A stretch of 5,241 nt of DNA from Nocardioides sp. (GCA_021731205.1 JAKFXV010000289.1:1-5241); one strand, 5' to 3'; counted from the first letter of the stretch, positions 1-5,241 are shown. Notes: generated from the sequence alone by a model not told the origin. Made by a program: numbers and translations.

Positions 1-48
1 CGACTCGCCCCGTAGGGCCAGGCCGCCCACGGCCGCCCCCCAAACCCA

Positions 49-96
49 GGACGTCATACGTCGTGGTCGCTATAGCAGCCGCAACGTATGACGTCC
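49..96 (-). terminator. Long hairpin after the polymerase gene, candidate terminator
   Basis: Perfect 13-bp inverted repeat: GGACGTCATACGT at 49-61 and ACGTATGACGTCC at 84-96. The 22-nt interior continues the stem with G-C pairs, two wobbles and two mismatches, closing on a TATA loop at 71-74. The structure is therefore about 22 pairs long with a 4-base loop. It starts 17 nt after the polymerase stop codon, where the ligase-polymerase transcript should end. No U-tract follows on either strand, so this would be a U-less actinobacterial terminator or an mRNA 3'-end stabiliser. The symmetry could also be a protein-binding site; the arms contain the palindrome GACGTC. The structure is certain, the function inferred. 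Confidence 0.55.
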
Positions 97-113
97 CGGG
101 GTGGGGTTCGTCA

Positions 114-1031
114 CTAGGGCGCGAGAAACAGGTCTCCGCTCTCGGCAACCCGACGCAGTACGGCGTCGAAGCGGAACTGCTCCAGCCCGAACTCGTCCTC
201 GGCGCCCACCTCGACCTCCGCCCAGGTCACGGGAGTGGCGACCTGCGGGAGTTCGCGCCCCCGCAGTGAGTACGGCGACACCGTGGTCTTAGCAGCGGCG
301 TTCTGCGACCAGTCCAAGAACACCTTGCCCGGACGTTTGGCTTTCGTCATGGCGGCCGTGACGAGCTTGGGATGCTCGGCCTGGAGCTCCTCGGCGATCT
401 GTTTGGCCAGCGAGCTGGTGCTGTCGTAGCCGTCGGGAAGCACGCGATCCGGGAGCGCGGCGTACACATGGAGGCCCTTGCTGCCGCTAGTCACCGCACA
501 TCCCGCCAGGCCGACGTCGGCCAGCTTGGCGTTCACCAGCAGCGCCACCTGGCAACACTCGAACAACCCCGCGGGCTCCCCGGGATCGAGATCGATCACC
601 ACCCGGTTCGGGGGTTGCACCACATCGGCGCGGTCGACCGTCCACTGGTGCACGTGCAGTTCCAGCGCGGCCAGGTTCGCCAGCCAGGTCAGGGTCGCCA
701 GATCCTGCACGATCGGGAACACCAGCTCGCCGGCCCGCGCCGGCGCGTCCTCTCCCCACCGCGAGCCCGTGGTCGGCACCCGCACCGTGCGGACCCACGA
801 CGGCGTGCCGGCAGGTGCGTTCTTCTCGAAGAAGCTCTGCTGTTCGACGCCGTTGGGCCAGCGGATCCGGGTCACCGCCCGATCCGCCAGGTGCGGGAGC
901 AACACCGGCGCGATCTGGGCGTAGTAGTTGAGCACCTCGCCCTTCGTGGTCCCGGTGCGCGGATACAGCACCTTGTCGAGGTTGCTCAGCTTGAGCCGCC
1001 GCCCCTCAACGTCGACGATGACCTCGCTCAC
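114..1031 (-). CDS. ligD: LigD-type DNA polymerase/primase domain protein (stand-alone PolDom)
   Basis: Archaeo-eukaryotic primase-superfamily polymerase of bacterial NHEJ. In this family it adds ribo- or deoxyribonucleotides at Ku-bound ends to fill gaps before ligation, using metal-dependent catalysis in the cytoplasm. The 305-residue protein is essentially one PolDom. Family landmarks are NLDKVLYP (17-24), RWPNGV (57-62), FFEK (67-70), LELHVHQW (123-130), the metal-binding DLDPGE with D147 and D149, the nucleotide-binding SGSKGLH (182-188), and the third catalytic acid D240 in DWSQN; YSLRGR (254-259) follows. All three acids match the D137/D139/D227 set of Mycobacterium tuberculosis LigD. 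No phosphoesterase or ligase domain is attached. The chosen GTG start at 1031 has GAGGGGG five bases upstream. A second in-frame GTG at 1055 would add eight residues and has GAGGGG nine bases upstream. It lies downstream of the ligase gene in the same transcript. Domain identity is very sure; the start is moderately sure. Confidence 0.93.
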   Translation of the reverse strand: MSEVIVDVEGRRLKLSNLDKVLYPRTGTTKGEVLNYYAQIAPVLLPHLADRAVTRIRWPNGVEQQSFFEKNAPAGTPSWVRTVRVPTTGSRWGEDAPARAGELVFPIVQDLATLTWLANLAALELHVHQWTVDRADVVQPPNRVVIDLDPGEPAGLFECCQVALLVNAKLADVGLAGCAVTSGSKGLHVYAALPDRVLPDGYDSTSSLAKQIAEELQAEHPKLVTAAMTKAKRPGKVFLDWSQNAAAKTTVSPYSLRGRELPQVATPVTWAEVEVGAEDEFGLEQFRFDAVLRRVAESGDLFLAP

Positions 1032-1036
1032 GTTGG

Positions 1037-1043
1037 CCCCCTC
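1037..1043 (-). promoter_or_regulatory. Shine-Dalgarno sequence of the polymerase gene
   Basis: On the minus strand this reads GAGGGGG and sits 5 nt before the GTG at 1031. That is strong and well spaced, and it favours 1031 over the upstream GTG at 1055. The motif lies inside the second (downstream) copy of the junction repeat. Confidence 0.6.
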
Positions 1044-1080
1044 ATCGGTGACCACTCACCACGACCCCTCATCGGTGACC
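1038..1080. repeat. Tandem direct repeat at the ligase/polymerase junction (16 bp exact, 27-bp period)
   Basis: CCCCTCATCGGTGACC occurs exactly at 1038-1053 and 1065-1080, start to start 27 bp (nine codons). In transcription order (minus strand), the first copy holds the last ligase codons G-H-R and its TGA. The second, still in the ligase frame, again spells G-H-R-TGA. Each copy ends in GAGGGG, so the polymerase Shine-Dalgarno sequence is doubled too. It looks like a short tandem duplication that pushed the two cistrons apart. Confidence 0.85.
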
Positions 1081-2031
1081 CTGCCCCACCACATCGGCGG
1101 GTGTGAGGTCACTGCGCAACCCGACGTACGCCGGCTGCCGCAACCGCGCCTGAGTCGACAGCCCCAACGCCTCCACGTCGATGACGAGCACCGGCTCAAC
1201 CCACCGCGTGCCGAGCGCATCGAGGCGGGGCACCTCGTCGGCGAACGGGCTCGAATCACGGGCCAGCGGCTCGACCAACGCCCTCAGCATCGGACCGACC
1301 TTGCCCGCGATGCCACTGCCCACCCGGCCGCGGTAGATCAAGCCGCGCGGCGTCGGCTCTCCCACGAGGACCGCCCCCAAACGGTCGGCGGAGTCGGTCT
1401 CCAACCGCCAGCCGCCCACGACGTACGACGCCCGGCGCCGGTGCGGGAACTTCAGCCAGTGCCGGCTGCGCACCCCCGGCTGATACCTCGATGCGAGGCG
1501 CTTGCTGACGATGCCTTCGAGTCCTTGTTCCTGGGTCGCGCGCATCAGCATGACGCCGTCGTCGTACACCCCGGGCACCTGCCAAGAGGCTCCGTCGAGC
1601 CCCAGCTCCAGCAGCGCCGTACGACGCACGGACAGGGGCTCGTCAAGCAACTCGCGCCCGTCGACCCGGAGCAGGTCGAAGGCCAGCAACGTCACCGGGT
1701 TGACCCCGGCCAGTTCCTCGGCCCGACGCGCATTCGAGACATGCATCCGTTCGGCGAGGGCGCCGAAGCTCGGGGTCCCCTCGTGCAGCGCCACGACCTC
1801 GCCGTCGAGCAGCACCCCGGGCCCGGACCAGGCCGCGAGCCCGCGCAGTTCGGGAAATGACACGGTGACGTCGTTCTCGTTGCGCGACCACACCCGAACC
1901 GAACGCCCCCCGGCCGGTCCGGCGACCTCGACGAGCGTCCGCATGCCGTCCCATTTGACCTCGTGCGCCCATCCCGGCCCAGCCGGGACGTGGTCGCCCC
2001 GGGTCGCGAGCATCGGACGCATGCCACCCAT
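1069..2031 (-). CDS. ligD: LigD-type ATP-dependent DNA ligase domain protein (stand-alone)
   Basis: ATP-dependent DNA ligase of the LigD class, which seals nicks and Ku-bridged breaks through an enzyme-AMP intermediate. The 320 residues comprise the adenylation domain followed by an OB-fold. Nucleotidyltransferase motifs are in order: motif I EVKWDGMR with AMP-accepting lysine K26; Ia SRNEND (49-54, R50); III LLDGEVV (74-80); IIIa FDLL (118-121); IV EGIVSKR (172-178, E172); V HWLKF (191-195, K194). YVVGGWR (203-209) opens the OB-fold, and the C-terminal RQPAYVGLRSDLTP (298-311) matches the end of LigD ligases rather than LigC. Motif V normally has a second lysine two residues on; here that position is P196. 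The ATG at 2031 is preceded by a modest GGTAGG with 5-nt spacing; ATG at 2022 (starting MRPMLA) is the alternative. It is divergent from ku across 31 bp and is the first gene of the unit with the polymerase. Polymerase and phosphoesterase domains are absent from this polypeptide. Confidence 0.93.
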   Translation of the reverse strand: MGGMRPMLATRGDHVPAGPGWAHEVKWDGMRTLVEVAGPAGGRSVRVWSRNENDVTVSFPELRGLAAWSGPGVLLDGEVVALHEGTPSFGALAERMHVSNARRAEELAGVNPVTLLAFDLLRVDGRELLDEPLSVRRTALLELGLDGASWQVPGVYDDGVMLMRATQEQGLEGIVSKRLASRYQPGVRSRHWLKFPHRRRASYVVGGWRLETDSADRLGAVLVGEPTPRGLIYRGRVGSGIAGKVGPMLRALVEPLARDSSPFADEVPRLDALGTRWVEPVLVIDVEALGLSTQARLRQPAYVGLRSDLTPADVVGQGHR

Positions 2032-2062
2032 CTTGACCTACCCGAGCCGCTACCCTTTGAGA
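2032..2062. promoter_or_regulatory. 31-bp divergent spacer between the ligase gene and ku
   Basis: The whole space between the two start codons. It holds CTACCC twice (2038-2043 and 2050-2055, 12-bp period), which reads GGGTAG twice on the ligase strand. The right-hand copy forms most of the putative ku -10 box. Because the spacer is so short, the promoter of each gene must overlap the other gene's 5' end. No -35 with normal spacing was found; TTGACC at 2033-2038 is only 12 bp from the -10 box. Confidence 0.6.
2051..2056 (+). promoter_or_regulatory. ku: Putative -10 box for a leaderless ku transcript
   Basis: TACCCT fits the actinobacterial -10 pattern TANNNT. Six bases separate it from the A of the ku ATG at 2063, the spacing expected if transcription starts on the start codon itself. 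There is no recognisable Shine-Dalgarno sequence before the ATG, which supports a leaderless mRNA. This is inference from spacing and a low-information motif. Confidence 0.45.
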
Positions 2063-2911
2063 ATGCGTGCCATATGGAAAGGGGCGGTGTCGTTCGGCCT
2101 GGTCAGCGTGCCGGTCAAGCTGTACGCCGCCACCGAGAGCCACGACGTCGCGTTCCGGCAGGTGCATGCCAAGGACGGCGGCCGGATCAAGTACCAACGC
2201 ACCTGCGCCATCGACGGCGAGGAGGTGGAATACGCCGACATCGCGAAGGGCTACGAGACCGAGGACGGCGAGATGGTCATCCTCACCGACGACGATCTCG
2301 CCTCGCTGCCGATGACCTCGAGCCGCGAGATCGCGGTCGAGAAATTCGTCCCTAGCGAACAGATCGATCCGATGCTGCTGGAGCGCTCCTACTACCTCGA
2401 GCCCGAGAAGGCCGCCGCCAAGCCCTACGCCCTGCTGCGCCAGGCGCTGCTCGAGGCCGACCGGATGGCCGTGGTGACCGTGGCTCTGCGCCAGCGCACC
2501 AGCGTCGCCGTACTCCGGGTCAAGGACGACGTGATCGTGATGCAGACGATGATGTGGCCCGACGAGATCCGCACTCCCGACTTCTCCGTCGAACCGGGCG
2601 AGGTCAAGGATGCCGAGGTCGCGATGGCGCAGATGCTGGTCGAGACGCTGGCCGGAGACTTCAACCCGGCCGACTTCGAGGACGACTACGCCGGCGCGGT
2701 TCAGGCACTGGTGAAGCAGAAGATCGCCGGTGGCGAGGTCAAGAAGACCGAGACGTCGACCAAGTCCTCCGGCGAGGTGGTCGACCTGCTCGCCGCGCTG
2801 CAGCGGTCCGTCGAGGCCGCCAAGACCGCACGCGGAGAGACCACGGCGGAGGCCGCCGAAGAGTCGCAGGCCAAGCCCAAACGCCGCACCCGCAAAGCCA
2901 AGGCCAGCTGA
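2063..2911 (+). CDS. ku: Non-homologous end-joining protein Ku
   Basis: Bacterial Ku forms a homodimeric ring that threads onto double-strand break ends, protects them and recruits LigD-type polymerase and ligase. The 282-residue product is close to M. tuberculosis Ku (273). Diagnostic segments are MRAIWKGAVSFGLVSVPVKLY at the N-terminus, FRQVHAKDGGRIKY (about 31-44), the acidic DDDLASLP stretch, MMWPDEIR (around W165) and DFNP (199-202). After the core comes a short helical segment (VVDLLAALQRSVEAA) resembling the minimal C-terminal region that contacts LigD. The final basic tail (about 271-280, KPKRRTRKAK) resembles the lysine-rich DNA-binding extensions of some actinobacterial Ku proteins. 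The reading frame is open far upstream into the antisense of the ligase gene, but homology begins exactly at this ATG. It has no clear Shine-Dalgarno sequence and is divergent from the ligase gene, as in the mycobacterial ku/ligD arrangement. Its TGA directly abuts the stop codon of the convergent permease gene. Confidence 0.96.
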   Translation: MRAIWKGAVSFGLVSVPVKLYAATESHDVAFRQVHAKDGGRIKYQRTCAIDGEEVEYADIAKGYETEDGEMVILTDDDLASLPMTSSREIAVEKFVPSEQIDPMLLERSYYLEPEKAAAKPYALLRQALLEADRMAVVTVALRQRTSVAVLRVKDDVIVMQTMMWPDEIRTPDFSVEPGEVKDAEVAMAQMLVETLAGDFNPADFEDDYAGAVQALVKQKIAGGEVKKTETSTKSSGEVVDLLAALQRSVEAAKTARGETTAEAAEESQAKPKRRTRKAKAS

Positions 2912-3976
2912 CTACTCGCCGTCCCAGCGGAACAGTCGAGCCGCCAGTGCGGTCACGACGACGGCGAATCCCAGCAGGATCGCCAGCGGGATCCAGATCG
3001 CCTCGGGTCCCTGTCCCCGCACCAACACGTCCAGCATCGCGTCGTTGAGGTGCCGCAGCGGCAATGCCTGCGAGACCATCTGCAACCACTGCGGGGCTCC
3101 ATCGAGAGGGAAGAACGATCCACTGAGGAAAGCCATCGGCAGCACCAGGAAGTTGGCCATGTTGACCGCACCCTCTTGAGTCTTCGCCAACGCGCCCGAC
3201 AACAGCCCCAACGCCATGAACGACAGGGTCCCCGCAACCAACAGGGGGATCCCGAGCCACCACCAGCCGCTCAACTGCAAACCGAACGCCCCGGTTGCAA
3301 GACCGAGGAAGATCGCCATCTGGGCCAGCGAGATCAACACCGTCACGACCACTCGCGCGCCCACGATGGTCCCAGGCGCGACCGGCGCGAGCTGGAGGCG
3401 ACGCAGCAGTTTGCTCTGCCGCCAGCCCTGCAGATTCGCGGCCGCCCCGAACGCCGCGCTCATCGCCACCGCCCAGCCGAGCAGCCCGGGGGTCACGAAC
3501 TGGATGGTCTCCAGGCTGTCGTCCTCGACTGCCTCGATCCGCAGCTCGACCACCGGCGGCGCACCGGCCGCGGCCAGGTTGGCCCCGTTGACGAACGCCG
3601 CGAGGGCGCCTTGGGTCATCGCCGCCTTGACCTGGTCGGTCTGGGTGTAATGCGCGACGAGCTCCCTGCCCTCCATCACCACCGCGACGTCCGCGTCGCC
3701 GTCGCGCACCTCGGCGATCGCGGCATCGAGGTCGCCGAGCGGTCGTACGTCGAAAGCATCGTCGAAGGCTGCCTTGGCCCCGGGCGGCAGTTGCTCGAAG
3801 ATCGCGATGTCGCCGACGGTGATCATCTCGACCTGCGGCTGCCCGCGATCGGTGAGGATCCCGCCGAACAGGACCAGGAACATCAGCGGGAACACGATCG
3901 CGAAGAACAGTGCGGTGCGGTCCCTGAGGAAACCGCGGGTGATGGCCAGAGCGACCGCTGCGAACGGTGAGCTCAT
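2912..3976 (-). CDS. ABC-2 type exporter permease
   Basis: Membrane subunit of an ABC-2 family exporter (drug, lipid or polyketide export type), 354 residues. There is one N-terminal membrane helix (about 21-41). A large soluble loop of about 115 residues (45-160), probably extracytoplasmic, follows. Five further hydrophobic segments lie at roughly 161-182, 204-230, 238-261, 272-290 and 326-347. The segment LPMAFLSGSFFPLDGAPQWL (279-298) is the conserved C-terminal signature of ABC-2 permeases, with the usual PL (306-307) before the last helix. The charged GWRQSKLLRRLQLAP (184-198) is the likely cytoplasmic coupling loop to the ATPase. The ATG overlaps the ATPase stop codon (ATGA, 3973-3976) and has GGGAG eight bases upstream (3985-3989), so translational coupling is likely. 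The substrate cannot be read from the sequence. The gene ends directly against the ku stop codon. Confidence 0.92.
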   Translation of the reverse strand: MSSPFAAVALAITRGFLRDRTALFFAIVFPLMFLVLFGGILTDRGQPQVEMITVGDIAIFEQLPPGAKAAFDDAFDVRPLGDLDAAIAEVRDGDADVAVVMEGRELVAHYTQTDQVKAAMTQGALAAFVNGANLAAAGAPPVVELRIEAVEDDSLETIQFVTPGLLGWAVAMSAAFGAAANLQGWRQSKLLRRLQLAPVAPGTIVGARVVVTVLISLAQMAIFLGLATGAFGLQLSGWWWLGIPLLVAGTLSFMALGLLSGALAKTQEGAVNMANFLVLPMAFLSGSFFPLDGAPQWLQMVSQALPLRHLNDAMLDVLVRGQGPEAIWIPLAILLGFAVVVTALAARLFRWDGE

Positions 3977-4872
3977 GCGCGGTACTCCCGGCCGGTGATG
4001 TCCAAGAACACGTCCTCCAGAGTGGCCGCCTTCACCTGGAGCCCGTCGAGTCCACCGCGTTCGGCCAACTCGGTGAGTACGCCGGCGGGGTGGCGCGTGG
4101 ACAACACCAGCCCGGTCTCATCCTCGACGGCGTGGTCGACGCCGGCGATCTCGGCGGCTTCGCCGAGGCTCACGCCTCCCGGTGCCACGGTGATTCGCAC
4201 CGGGGCCTCGAGATCGCGCACCAGACCACTGGGTGAGTCGAGCTTCAGGATCTGACCGCGGTCCATGATCGCCACCCGATCGCACAGCGCCTCGGCCTCG
4301 TCCATGTAGTGCGTCGTGAGGACCACGGTGCGACCCGAGTCGTTGATGCCGGACAGCAGGTCCCAGAGGTTACGGCGCGCCTGAGGGTCCAGCGAGGCGG
4401 TCGGTTCGTCGAGAAACACGACCTCCGGCTCGTGCACGAGCGCGCAGGCGATCGCCAGCCGTTGCGCCTGACCGCCGGAGAGCTGCTCGGTGCGCGTCGC
4501 GGCCTTCTCCGTCAGCCCGACACGCTCCAGCCAGGCATCGGCGGCCCGCTCCGCGACGCCGTACAGCGCCGCGAAGGTGCGGATCTGCTCGCGGGCCGTC
4601 AGCCGTTCGAAGAAGGCTGACGTCTGCAGCTGCACGCCCATCTTGGGCAACAGCGCGGCGTTGCGCGGCCAGACCGGTTCACCCAACAGCCGGATCGACC
4701 CTGAATCGGGCTGCCGCAATCCTTCGATCATCTCCAGCGCCGTGGTCTTCCCGGCGCCATTGGGGCCCAGGATGCCGAAGAACTCCCCTTTGGCGACGTC
4801 GAAACTGACACCGTCGACCGCCGCGAGCTCGCCGTAGCGCTTGACGAGGTCGCGAACCTCGATTGCCGTCAC
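3973..4872 (-). CDS. ABC exporter ATP-binding protein (DrrA/CcmA-like)
   Basis: Cytoplasmic ATPase that powers the adjacent ABC-2 permease. The 299 residues contain a complete nucleotide-binding domain: Walker A GPNGAGKTT (36-44), Q-loop at Q83, signature LSGGQ (131-135), Walker B VVFLDEP (151-157, catalytic E156), D-loop SLD (160-162) and switch histidine H188. The last 80 or so residues form the accessory C-terminal domain seen in DrrA-like subunits, ending in LEDVFLDITGREYR. The start is GTG at 4872, where homology begins (TAIEVRDLVKRYG). GGGGGA lies 6 nt upstream (4879-4884). An ATG at 4968 would add 32 unconserved residues and overlap the upstream gene, so it was rejected. It lies 19 bp after the glutamate dehydrogenase gene and overlaps the permease start by 4 bp. 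Substrate unknown; drug or lipid export is plausible. Confidence 0.94.
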   Translation of the reverse strand: MTAIEVRDLVKRYGELAAVDGVSFDVAKGEFFGILGPNGAGKTTALEMIEGLRQPDSGSIRLLGEPVWPRNAALLPKMGVQLQTSAFFERLTAREQIRTFAALYGVAERAADAWLERVGLTEKAATRTEQLSGGQAQRLAIACALVHEPEVVFLDEPTASLDPQARRNLWDLLSGINDSGRTVVLTTHYMDEAEALCDRVAIMDRGQILKLDSPSGLVRDLEAPVRITVAPGGVSLGEAAEIAGVDHAVEDETGLVLSTRHPAGVLTELAERGGLDGLQVKAATLEDVFLDITGREYRA

Positions 4873-4878
4873 CGGCAG

Positions 4879-4884
4879 TCCCCC
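4879..4884 (-). promoter_or_regulatory. Shine-Dalgarno sequence of the ABC ATPase gene
   Basis: GGGGGA on the minus strand, 6 nt before the GTG at 4872. It lies wholly within the 19-bp gap after the glutamate dehydrogenase stop codon. It fixes the ATPase start at 4872 rather than at the upstream ATG. Confidence 0.6.
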
Positions 4885-4891
4885 CAACTGC

Positions 4892-5241
4892 TCACTGGGC
4901 CGCCAGCAGTCCGCGGACCACCCGCAGCGCAACAGACATCCGGGCCAGCTCGGCCCGCTCGTCGGCACAGATCTCGGTCAAGGTCGCGGCCGCGCGCGCC
5001 ACCAGATCGTCGTGCCCGGCCGCCCACTGGTCGATCTGGGCTTCGGCCGATTGCCCGCGCTCGCCGGCTTGCAGCACCTGCTCGGTGAGCTGTCCGTGGA
5101 CGTCGTACAGCTCCTCGCGGAGGGCGGCCCGCGCCATCGTCTGCCACCGGTCCTCGCGCGGTAGCGCGATGATTCGGCCCAACACGTCGGGCAGCCCGAG
5201 CCGCTCGCCCAGCTCGAAGTGCACCCGCGCGACGTCTGCGG
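4892..5241 (-). CDS. gdh: NAD-specific glutamate dehydrogenase, C-terminal end (partial)
   Basis: The last 115 codons of a gene whose 5' part lies beyond the right edge; the frame is open to position 5241. The segment ALPREDRWQTMARAALREEL, preceded by VHFELGERLGLPDVLGRI, matches the helical C-terminus of the very large (about 1,600-residue) bacterial NAD-glutamate dehydrogenases, such as that of mycobacteria and Streptomyces. These enzymes oxidatively deaminate glutamate to 2-oxoglutarate and ammonium with NAD+. No catalytic residues fall in the visible part, so function rests on C-terminal similarity. In-frame GTG and ATG codons here are internal and not starts. The stop codon is 19 bp upstream of the ABC ATPase gene, so the exporter is probably co-transcribed. 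A different helical protein is possible but less likely. Confidence 0.8.
   Translation of the reverse strand, partial: ADVARVHFELGERLGLPDVLGRIIALPREDRWQTMARAALREELYDVHGQLTEQVLQAGERGQSAEAQIDQWAAGHDDLVARAAATLTEICADERAELARMSVALRVVRGLLAAQ

Noticed and set aside
1..15. Possible 3' end of a plus-strand gene (four codons then TAG at 13-15).
   Set aside because: Four codons are too few to support a gene. It would fit the hairpin at 49-96 being a bidirectional terminator, but only flanking sequence can tell.
21..34. Small hairpin GGCCG-CCCA-CGGCC.
   Set aside because: A 5-bp stem in G/C-rich sequence is expected by chance, and no U-tract follows.
372..1860. Long plus-strand open frames (372-1106 and 928-1860) opposite polymerase and ligase.
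   Set aside because: They are compositional shadows of the two NHEJ genes, without motifs or ribosome-binding sites, and they conflict with well-supported coding regions.
2033..2056. TTGACC (2033-2038) as -35 paired with TACCCT as -10 for ku.
   Set aside because: The spacing is only 12 bp, too short for a standard promoter; the -10 may act without a good -35.
1502..2062. The ku reading frame stays open 187 codons upstream, suggesting a larger Ku fusion.
   Set aside because: That stretch is antisense to the ligase gene, and its low-complexity Ser/Arg/Pro translation shows no family resemblance. Ku homology starts exactly at the ATG at 2063.
3050..3970. A 306-codon plus-strand open frame opposite the permease gene.
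   Set aside because: Its translation is rich in Arg, His and Gln with no recognisable domain, as expected from the antisense of a high-GC coding region. The permease on the other strand has clear membrane segments and motifs.
4873..4968. An upstream ATG start (4968) for the ABC ATPase.
   Set aside because: It would add 32 residues without family similarity and overlap the dehydrogenase 3' end by 77 bp. The GTG at 4872 has a good Shine-Dalgarno sequence and begins where homology begins.

Overview
The window is high-GC DNA, with many GTG starts and long antisense shadow frames. It carries a divergent Ku / LigD-type end-joining locus next to an ABC-2 exporter and the 3' end of a large NAD-glutamate dehydrogenase gene. 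This combination points to an actinobacterium. The proteins resemble those of Propionibacteriales or Streptomyces-like lineages more than the fused mycobacterial LigD, but the genus cannot be fixed from the sequence.

Layout. Positions 1-113 hold no supportable gene. They do contain a long, nearly continuous hairpin (49-96) just downstream of the polymerase gene, a candidate transcription end. Positions 114-1031 (minus) encode a stand-alone LigD-type polymerase/primase domain, and 1069-2031 (minus) a stand-alone LigD-type ATP-dependent ligase domain. The two form one transcription unit, ligase first. Their junction carries an exact 16-bp direct repeat with a 27-bp period, which duplicates both the ligase stop codon and the Shine-Dalgarno sequence of the polymerase. 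A 31-bp divergent spacer (2032-2062) separates the ligase from ku (2063-2911, plus). ku has no clear Shine-Dalgarno sequence but has a TANNNT box placed for a leaderless transcript.

From 2912 to the right edge everything is on the minus strand. In transcription order there is the C-terminal end of an NAD-specific glutamate dehydrogenase (4892-5241, cut by the window), a 19-bp gap, an ABC exporter ATPase (3973-4872), and an ABC-2 permease (2912-3976) that overlaps the ATPase gene by 4 bp (ATGA). The permease stop codon directly abuts the ku stop codon, so two convergent units meet with no spacer.

How the genes work together. Ku binds double-strand break ends and recruits the polymerase and ligase, which fill in and seal the break (bacterial non-homologous end joining). 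Here the LigD activities come as two proteins, and the 3'-phosphoesterase domain found in many LigD proteins is absent from the window. The ABC pair forms a separate exporter of unknown substrate, apparently co-transcribed with the glutamate dehydrogenase. I see no mobile element, CRISPR array, tRNA or rRNA. The most unusual points are the junction duplication, the apparently leaderless ku in a very tight divergent promoter, and the substituted second lysine in ligase motif V.
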